Shown here one piece after another: positions 56,969-64,000 of a DNA stretch of 64,000 nucleotides. Below the pieces are notes generated by a model. It saw nothing but the letters and a program-made list of their open reading frames with translations, was not told the DNA's origin and made no database searches. A program made the translations under genes and the position numbers. The DNA is from Paramarasmius palmivorus (Eukaryota > Basidiomycota > Agaricomycetes > Agaricales > Marasmiaceae). Where the stretch lies: contig JAYKXP010000030.1 of assembly GCA_037176845.1 (NCBI GenBank), positions 186,001 to 250,000 of the forward strand. Reading direction: 5' to 3'. Numbering within the stretch: position 1 is the first letter of the stretch; each line of letters opens with the position of its first letter.

Positions 56969-57724
56969 CTACATGATGTCCAGACCTCTTCTATGTTCTC
57001 TTCTCAATCCAGCCGCTTTGACTCCCAAGACAGCGCTCAAGAACACCGCCTGAATGAGCTGGAGAACTGCTTGTGCAACCACGCTACTATCGTCCCAGCA
57101 GTCGAAAAACGACATGCTATGGTCGTCATACGTAACCCAGCACATCCTTCTTGTCCCCTGGCTAGATCTCTCGAAGGACATTACCGCGGTGCATACTGAG
57201 CCCACAACCAAAACCACCTTCGTTGCTAACAATGCTAGCACCACAGCACGCTTGCGAAGACGCGAGGTACTTTGTAGGAGGGGTGTCACGGTCGTGCCAA
57301 CGACTCGACCGGCGACTTCGGTGAATCCAATCCTGTCTGTAAATACGACGGCAATGAAAACGTGATGGATGATCACAAGCATTGGGATGATGAAGTTGGG
57401 TTTGGCGAAATATGGGTTGGCACCGAACAGCAGCTACTGTGAGTGAAGCTATGGCGATAGCTGACGAGAGGAAGAGAGACCATGTTGACATTGGACCCTC
57501 GTTGTTGAGCGTAATGGCCCAGTGAGATATAGCATACTCATCCTGATCTTCCGTTATAGTCTCTGAATTCGAGCCTTCTACGTATGCATGCGGAGTAACG
57601 ATCAACTGATCATAATAGACGGTCAGTGCACCTTGCCATCGAATAGAATGATGCAGCTCACCTTGTGGCACTCAGTTTCATTTCCCTCAACCGGACTGTA
57701 TGCGTAGGCGCCATTCTGATTCAT
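56969..57724 (-). CDS. Predicted membrane protein of unknown family
   Basis: Exon 1 (57724-57662) is exactly 21 codons, MNQNGAYAYSPVEGNETECH and Lys, before GTGAGC. Exon 2 after a CAG acceptor encodes LIVTPHAYVEGSNSETITED and WAITLNNEGPMSTW. A further exon (from about 57441) gives LFGANPYFAKPNFIIPMLVI, then VFIAVVFTDRIGFTEVAGRV, a long hydrophobic helix ALLATKVVLVVGSVCTAVMS and a last helix VAQAVLQLIQAVFLSAVLGV, ending in a basic tail. Four helices are likely. I do not recognise the family. Some splice borders are inferred only from frame continuity. Confidence 0.5.
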
Positions 57725-58201
57725 GTTGCAGAATGCTGTTTGGCGACAGGGCACAGTATTTATTGGTCGATGAACACAGCCATTAGCCTGATAAGTTTGA
57801 TACTAATCTACGCGGTTTCGCTCTGAGCCGCCCGTTTGTCAAATCGTTTGGCTATGTAGCTGTTAGTATATCTGCTTTCCTCAATAAGTAAAACATCCCT
57901 GACATATAAAGACGTCTAGAAGCTGATAAAAACATGCCTTGATCTGCACTGCAAAAGCACAGACTTGGTCTATTTAAAGATATATGTGTGTGTACGCTTT
58001 GACAGTTTTGACAGGACCAAATTGCTTGCTAAAATGTTTGCATATGTAGACCCCTCTACGAATACACTCTATTTCTGCCCATAAAAACAACTTGTTAGCT
58101 TGCATTTCACGGGCCTGTCAAAAATTCGGTGAAACGTGCGCTTCAGGCATAATGGAAAACGAGACTTACTACCAAGTACGTCAAGATAGGCATTCGGACT
58201 A
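57725..58201. other. Intergenic stretch, no gene seen
   Basis: About 480 AT-rich bp between the start of the membrane-protein gene and the end of the F-box gene. No supported feature was seen. Confidence 0.4.
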
Positions 58202-59880
58202 TCAAAGAACCAAAGACCATTCCATGCCTTTGAACCGCTCTTCCTCCTTAAAAGCATCGAAAGCATCGAGGTTTCGCGGAGGCTTCCGGTTTTTGCAGTC
58301 CAGCGTTACCTGCCGGAACCCATCGACACCATTTCCGACCATTCCGATCCTGGATCCGATCATGTTGACAAGCAATGTGGCATCGAAATCCATGCCACCA
58401 CGTAGAAGAAACTCGCCGAGTCGAGGTAAGAGATGCTTCTCGCCATCGACTTGACAAGTCAGAGCATTGATCAAGGTTTCATCGAAGTCCCCTTCGGACT
58501 TCTTCAGTCGAAGGGTTGTCAAAGTATCTCCAAGTTTGGTGAGGAACTCAAGTAATTCTACGTCCGTTCCAGACACCGTAAACTCGAGAAATGTGATTGG
58601 AGGTTCTCCGGACCGTTTCCACAACTCGACAAGACTTGGTAGAGTGACGGACCGGCTACTACTAAAGTGCGTATAGTCTCTGAATGTCTCAAGCCGGGGA
58701 ACTATAATGTGTTGGAGTAGCCGCGGGTAATATCAACGTCTGCTGAATTTTTCGTGGACCAACACATGCCTATGTAATTGAGAGATGTAAGTCTGATTGT
58801 CTTTGAATCAGTCGCATCATTGGGCCCGTGCACGAAGTGATATCGAAGGATTATCCTTTTCAGCATTTTGGCGCCATCCAACATGGTTAGTAAGTCCTTG
58901 ACTGTAAAGGATGCGCCTGGAACGTAAAGGCGAAGATTTGTTATAGTGCTCCAAGGCAGTAAAACACGTTGAGGAAAGCAAATGTCACGGAGGGCCACGC
59001 AACGGAGTTTCGGCGCGGATTGGAAGACGTCACAAACCCACGAAGGGTTGGTGACTGTGGGATCCTGAAGCAACGGTTTGGGATGAATAATGACTAGACT
59101 GTGCAAGGAGGGCAAGAGGGGGCGTGTTCGAGAGAGTGAGTTCTGTGCGTCATCGACGGCCAAGTGAAAGCGCAGCTTCTCCCATCGATGTGCTTGTTGC
59201 AATAGAGTGATGGTGATTGGATGTCTCTTCGGCTCAGACGGAAAGCCCTCGACGATATAAACATAGAGTGGACTGCCGCGTGAGCGTTCGACATGCAGTC
59301 CTAGGAGCATCGGGTGCCCATCTATGCCTGAGGGAATTTTGACGTGAAGTTGCGACCACAATGGCGAGGAGGTGAGTGCTACTGTCCTCCATTGAGTGCA
59401 AATGTGACTGAGGACCCATTGCATACTTCTAATGTTGAGAGAGTCCCGAAAAACCAGCTCCGCACTGAGCCTGCCCTCATGGTCCACTACACACGATGAT
59501 AGTGAAGCAAATATCAATGTGAGCACTTCTGAGGGCAGCCGACGAATTGGATTGAGTACGGCCTTCTGCTTTTCAACGTAGTCTTGGATTTCCTGTTTCT
59601 TGATCACCAGGCGTGCTAGGTGCTCTTTTGTCCGCTCTATTTCCTCATCAAGATCTACTACCTCCTGCATGGAGTTGGCCAGACAATGGCGCATCGATTC
59701 GATCTGACCGTCGGCGGAGGGAGCATTATTGGTATGGAGGAGTGTTTCTATCACCGGAGAAAGGGATTCTCTGCTCGATGCAAAGACTGGATCTGAACGC
59801 TCTGAAACCTCCTGAACAAGGGTTGAGGCCGTTGAGGCCTGGTAGTTTGAATGCCGTTGATCATCGGTCGTATCACTCAT
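58202..59880 (-). CDS. F-box protein with leucine-rich C-terminal region
   Basis: The gene starts MSDTTDDQRHSNYQASTAST at 59880; an upstream in-frame ATG exists but its peptide is not conserved-looking. Residues of about 95-140 form a coiled coil (VVDLDEEIERTKEHLARLVI), followed by the F-box core NPIRRLPSEVLTLIFASL, as is standard in Agaricomycete F-box proteins. Then come ICTQWRTVALTSSPLWSQLH and irregular leucine-rich stretches. The product would recruit substrates to an SCF ubiquitin ligase through Skp1. A frame change lies near 58725-58740: one frame stops at 58702 while LLQHIIVPRLETFRDYTHFS continues in another frame to 58202. No plausible intron explains it. Divergent from the Rrg7-like gene across 145 bp. 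Confidence 0.75.
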
Positions 59881-60024
59881 GTTGCAGTGACTTTTATCGC
59901 TATGAGTACACAAGATCAGCGCCAACTCGTATGTACGGACAAGGCATAAAAATACCTGCATAAACTGAAGTACTGACGATGGATGGAAGACGCCTTGACC
60001 TGAATTCTCACGGAGTTCTCTTCC

Positions 60025-60830
60025 ATGTTCCACATTCATCACCTGCGTAAATTTACTTCGCTACGCGGCCCGCAATCTACCAGGCAATCGTCTCTTTCGC
60101 GCAGGATATGCACTTCAGACTCAAAATCGACGACTACAGTCTATCGTGGAACGTTGTTTGAACAGCGTTCCCTCGCTTTACTTGAGCAGCATCTGTCCAT
60201 GACACTGACGCGTGTCGGCGGAAAGGAAGACGGAGGGATAGATTTAATTGGCTGGTGGTGGATTCCTGAGGACTCTGAGAAGTCCAGGGCGGTCGATTTC
60301 TCGAAGAGGAAGCGTATTCGGGTGGTTGCCCAGTGCAAGGCGGAGAAGAAGAAAATCGGACCAGGATATGTGCGAGAACTGGAAGGCGTAGTATATCGGA
60401 ACATGGATACATTTCTCTTGGACAAGCACAGGGACTTGCTCGGCCTCTCCTCCATTGAAGGACAGAAACAGCAGATACCAGCGGCCGCAGTGTTTCTATC
60501 CGAATCCCCATACACGAAAGTCAGCTTTGCTCCGAGCCATGTCATCGCCAGTTCCGTTCCTGCTCATCCATGTACCCTCCGTTGCCCGAAGGCCATGTGG
60601 ACGCCGTTGAAGGCGCAGGTGAGATTTCGCTAGGATCCGCTGTTTGGAATGCCGCTCTCGGAGGTTCTAGCGGCCTCCTACAAGGCAAGATGGAGATTCG
60701 TTGGACACGGAACAACAGGGCAGAGACATCGGGTATTCCAACAATATGGTACAACGGACAGCTGGTTCCAAAGTGGACCTGCGCGTCGCACAACACTGTA
60801 TTAGCCGTGAACGGTGTATCAGTTTCATGA
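60025..60830 (+). CDS. Rrg7/DUF2034-like mitochondrial protein, two frame shifts
   Basis: The gene starts MFHIHHLRKFTSLRGPQSTR, a basic Ser/Arg-rich N terminus that looks like a mitochondrial presequence. Then come TVYRGTLFEQRSLALLEQHL and TRVGGKEDGGIDLIGWWWIP, the nuclease-like GxxDxGID motif of the restriction-endonuclease-like DUF2034 fold, and VVAQCKAEKKKIGPGYVREL, the QCK lysine motif. This family includes yeast Rrg7, needed for respiratory growth and mitochondrial genome maintenance. From about 60512 the conserved continuation SALLRAMSSPVPFLLIHVP is in a second frame. From about 60573 GAGEISLGSAVWNAALGGSS is in a third. Both shifts are one-base and sit near an AAA run and CCC/TCC respectively. 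It is intronless. Confidence 0.75.
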
Positions 60831-61167
60831 TCTCAAGACCAGCTTGCTTGCATTGAAACAAAGTTTACTTTCAGTGAGCCCGTCGTCCCTGCACGTATTT
60901 CCTTCTAATATTGACAACAAACCACATAGATCACCGTAGCATACGCTATGCTGACATCAAGATGACGCTGTAGGCTGGTGCAATTTCGCAAATTCTTGAC
61001 AAGCACCTCACGATGGGGGTATGGTCTTGCGGATTGGAGCCATCACGTATCGCCTGAAGATGTGCCAGGGATTCAATATTTCAGGTTCGGTACCACATAC
61101 TATAGCAGACGAAATAGTCATGTATACGCTCATAGGTCGCACGCATGCGATACGGAACATCACAATA

Positions 61168-62304
61168 CTACGATTTTTGGTCCATCTTTTCCATCTTGAA
61201 ATGCAATACATCATATCCTTTTCCGTACCATTCATCCCAATTGAATGCACGATCATGGTTTTCCCTTCCAAATGCACATATGAGTTTTTCACCCTCGTCG
61301 CCGCCTCTCACGGCTTCCCTCGCCTCTTCGCGCGTTTTCCCGGTTGCTCCTTGACCAAAAATCTTCGTCGCGTCTCCAGTCAGGAATGTGCCTATATGAC
61401 GGAACGTTAAACTTATCCTTTCCCCTTCTTCCGCCTTCTCCTCTTCAGATTTCACCTTGAATGGGCGATTGTCATGGTTTATGCCATGCAGCCAGGTTTT
61501 GTTCGTCTCCGGACCCATGACAAACATAGATCCATGAGGGAGTGGAATGCGCTGAGAGACCCTAGAATTCAACGGGGTGCTTTCATGTCCGCTAGTTTGC
61601 GATTCAGGGTTGTCCTTTATGTTCATTTCCTTCTTTTCTCGCAGCGTCATGACCCTTTGAGCACCAAGGCTGACATTAATGATGGAGGAGCCTCTGACTA
61701 CGTCAATAGTCTTATCAGAGTGTTCAGAGATGTAATCCTTTCCTGATCGGTAGTATTGGATCAGGACATGATTCAATGGGTGCTCGACAAGGTCTTGTAC
61801 ACGATCTCGTATCAGCTCAACCGTGGGTGTGAATGCGAGAAGGGGCGGTGATTCGTCTGCAGGGTGTCGGTAGATAGGGTAGCTAAACATAATGTGAACA
61901 AGGCTCCAACCCTCCAGTTATTGGGGTCCTGTGCATACCTTCCATCCTCAGCTATGGCACCTTGCACTGCTACCAGTCTTGGAACATTTCCTCCTGAACA
62001 ATTCAAAATAAACCAAAGGCCCATCAATTCAGAGCGCCCAAACTAGGATTCGGAAGTATTACTCGCCTCGATGATGCATCACATCCCATTTGACCTCCTC
62101 TTTTACTCTGGCAAACGAGGCAGACGATAATTCGTCGCCCAGAATACCTTCGACAAGATAGGAGTCACCTGCACCCAGCGAGTCGCCGACGCCCAAAACA
62201 GGCGCCTTTGATTCCCAAGCTCTGGGGCGTCGTTTAGAGCCAGTTTTGTCGTCTGTTTGAGTTGTAGTTGTTTCAGCGCTAGCGGTCGAAGTCATGGTTA
62301 TCAT
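61168..62304 (-). CDS. AlkB-like 2-oxoglutarate/Fe(II) dioxygenase (ALKBH2/3 type)
   Basis: The first in-frame ATG is at 62304 (a second at 62295). Exon 1 is a low-complexity N terminus (MTSTASAETTTTQTDDKTG) followed by DSYLVEGILGDELSSASFAR. Exon 2 has GGNVPRLVAVQGAIAEDGR and exon 3 begins YPIYRHPADESPPLLAF. The dioxygenase core has NHVLIQYYRSGKDYISEHSD (NxxLxNxYxxGxDxxxxHxD with iron ligands His and Asp), then LGAQRVMTLR, GSMFVMGPETNKTWLHGINH (second iron His) and RISLTFRHIGTFL (RxxxxxR, binding 2-oxoglutarate). About 330 residues. The family repairs 1-methyladenine and 3-methylcytosine in DNA by oxidative demethylation. The C terminus FNWDEWYGKGYDVLHFKMEK is longer than in human ALKBH2. Confidence 0.87.
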
Positions 62305-64000
62305 CCAAAGAATACAACTTGAGGTACTGCCATTGCTGTCAATGTCAGTGTCTCACATGCTCATAGGCGCCCGGCGCCAAATGGGCGTTTAGCCTCTTCC
62401 TCTCGCACCACCATGTTCGATTCTTCAAAAGGCATGCCTAGACCTTTTCTCGTATCTTGCTCTTATTGGCCACCTCCTGCCATATCCCTATTGGCTGTCA
62501 GAATCAGACAGCCCGTTGCAACCGCAACGTTGAGGTGTTCGAGTGTTTCATTGTCGTTGCCGGTTTTTTTACAGCTTGCCATCATTCTTGACGTTTTGAA
62601 TCTTGCCAGGACCAAGCTCTTTATGAATTTTCCTTTTGGTACAAGCATGACGTCGGTCTGCTCCAGCCTGCTCCAGCTCGCTTCCGCAGGCTATTGGAAT
62701 TACCAAGGCAATGATCTTTCTACACCCGTCTCTCAGGCCCAATCCAAAAAGCTATCGATGACGACGATCTCATTCGACGCCTGCCTGTGTTGAACCTGAA
62801 CTCTCCAAGACCCTCCATCGACGCGCACTCGGAGTCGTTTACGCCAAATGGTGGCAAGATCAAGATTTCTGATTTACTTCCGCGGCCTATGACGCACTCG
62901 ATGGTTAATTGAGTCTAGATTTTTCGCGTTTCGAGCATCGCGCTCGTGCAAACGAGGCTTAGAAGGCGCTACTCGAGGTTCTTATCTGTCCAGGACCGGA
63001 ACATAGGTGGGGGCTTTGTCGCTCTGGCCCCCATTCAGTTGGCGTCCTCGGGACAAGGATTCGTGAGCATTGACAAGACAATGTGCATAACCAACCTGTA
63101 ACACATCCAACATATTCGCACTTGGCTCGCATTCTCACAAAGCTGCAAGGCTTTACTCGAGGTTCTAATCCAGAGCCAGCATACAGATGGAGGCTTTACT
63201 ACACTGCATGTATTCAGTCGCGGCGTCGAATTTTGGAGTCTGGGACATCCCTGACAAGCACTACAGCAAAGTACCGTGTATACAAAGCAGGTAACTGGGT
63301 CTGCGGTCGAAGTTCTCAAGTTTAGCGTTCTGTCAGCCAATTAGCCGGAATTTTGTGCATCCAGCCGCCACAGGGCGTTAACCCTTACTCTTGTTCCTGG
63401 AAGAACGACCCTTCATAAATACTTTTTCAAGTGGCCAAACCTCGGATGGTACTGCTCTGGAATACCCGATAGACTCGAGGAGTCCCCTAGAACGTATTTT
63501 TCGCGGCCCAGAATAGGCCAGATTTTCAGTGACGCCATTGTTCAATGCAGATCCCGTTGCTCGCCATAAGGACTCGTGCTACCCTCTCAGGTTCATCTCT
63601 CGATCGTACCCCTTCCTCCGCACAGTTTCTCATTTTTCTAAATCCTCACCTGACGGCATGCACTGCGGCAGGGAAGGTACGATTGAAATTCATCTAGCCA
63701 CAAACGATTCGGGAGTTCGGAAGCTTTAGTTTATGGATGAGTTTGGAAAGGGGATAGTCGGCGAGCCCGCTTCGGTGTACACCACTTAGTAGCGGGTTCA
63801 TTCGCATGTGCGATTACTTACTTATCTTTGAAAGGGACACGGCCTCCATCGCGATCTTGAGAACACAATCAAGCCTTTGATATCATCCAACTACTATAGT
63901 CTGACGACATAGATACCCTTATGGAGCTCTTAGCAAACAAAGTGGCGCAAGCACTGCAAAGAGCCTTTTGGATACTTCAGCCATCAGTTTTTTGATGTAG
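62305..64000. other. Right edge of the window, no supported gene
   Basis: No complete gene is supported in the last 1.7 kb. A plus-strand stretch (about 62730-62912) reads GPIQKAIDDDDLIRRLPVLN and ISDLLPRPMTHSMVN and then stops. It looks like a protein fragment of unknown family, possibly a gene remnant. The pair of diverged repeats at 62965-63270 is listed separately. Confidence 0.35.
62965..63270 (+). repeat. Two diverged direct repeats of about 120 bp
   Basis: Copy A (about 62965-63085) and copy B (about 63149-63270) share GGC(G)CTACTCGAGGTTCT-like starts, then A(C)A(T/G)(A)GGTGG(G/A)GGCTTT, CCCATTCAGT or TATTCAGT, and a final GACAAGAC or GACAAGCAC. They differ at roughly a third of positions. 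Neither copy has a clean reading frame, so they may be decayed exons or decayed mobile DNA. Confidence 0.45.

Noticed and set aside
57162..57671. Reading the unknown membrane protein as a single 169-residue frame
   Set aside because: That frame loses its hydrophobic segments after about 57440, while splicing at a TAG acceptor there gives four continuous helices.
62413..62793. Plus-strand frame of 126 codons near the AlkB-like gene
   Set aside because: Composition is not protein-like, and part of it overlaps a more plausible frame at 62730-62912.
63155..63180. GGTTCTAATCC, similar to a tRNA B box
   Set aside because: No matching A box at the right distance and no cloverleaf could be folded by eye; it is part of a diverged repeat.
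1..64000. Bacterial-type features (operons, ribosome binding sites, CRISPR, insertion sequences)
   Set aside because: Dense spliceosomal introns and fungal gene families show eukaryotic nuclear DNA; no such features were seen.

Overview
The window looks like nuclear DNA of a mushroom-forming basidiomycete (Agaricomycetes). Nearly every gene is split by many introns of about 50-60 bp, and the gene families are typical of that group: FunK1-type fungal protein kinases, NACHT NTPases without recognisable repeats, a divergent G-protein alpha subunit, a DUF6534-type membrane protein, an F-box protein, a fruit-body-specific-like secreted protein and a Delta9 desaturase fused to cytochrome b5. I saw no tRNA, rRNA, CRISPR array or intact transposon. 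All names rest on reading motifs by eye; no search was run.

Region 1 (1-20.3 kb) is a rearranged NACHT/FunK1 island. Three NACHT paralogues (one running off the left edge) surround four FunK1 units, all on the minus strand: a fused one-and-a-half kinase (7.1-10.6 kb), a multiply broken kinase pseudogene (10.9-13.4 kb), a nearly intact kinase (13.7-16.2 kb) and a short N-terminal relic (20.0-20.3 kb). Two NACHT genes and their 3' flanks form a large inverted duplication around the kinases. The NACHT proteins share a small asparagine-rich first exon and a Cys-Cys-x-Gln carboxyl end that fits a CaaX box.

Region 2 (20.5-31.6 kb) holds three related short-chain dehydrogenases (one apparently dead at both cofactor and catalytic sites, one apparently intact, one frame-broken), a Pmp3-type small membrane protein, a DUF6534-type protein and a G-alpha subunit whose switch-II glutamine is alanine. 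Region 3 (31.6-34.5 kb) is gene-poor.

Region 4 (34.5-50.6 kb) carries a secreted fruit-body-like protein, a mitochondrial ornithine-type carrier, a GNAT acetyltransferase, two tandemly duplicated MFS efflux transporters, a cysteine-synthase-like PLP enzyme fused to a rhodanese-like domain, and a PLP aminotransferase of the ACC-synthase-like group. The last four could form a small metabolic neighbourhood. Region 5 (50.8-62.3 kb) has a small secreted protein, a divergent pair of secreted proteins that may have a beta-pore-forming fold, the desaturase, an unknown membrane protein, an F-box protein, an Rrg7/DUF2034-like mitochondrial protein and an AlkB-like dioxygenase. The last 1.7 kb has no supported gene.

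A window-wide caution: several unrelated and normally conserved genes (desaturase, G-alpha, Rrg7-like, F-box, one SDR, the fused kinase) have single-base frame discontinuities, often beside short homopolymers. Because one of these is a normally essential desaturase, uncorrected indels in the assembly are a serious alternative to pseudogenisation.
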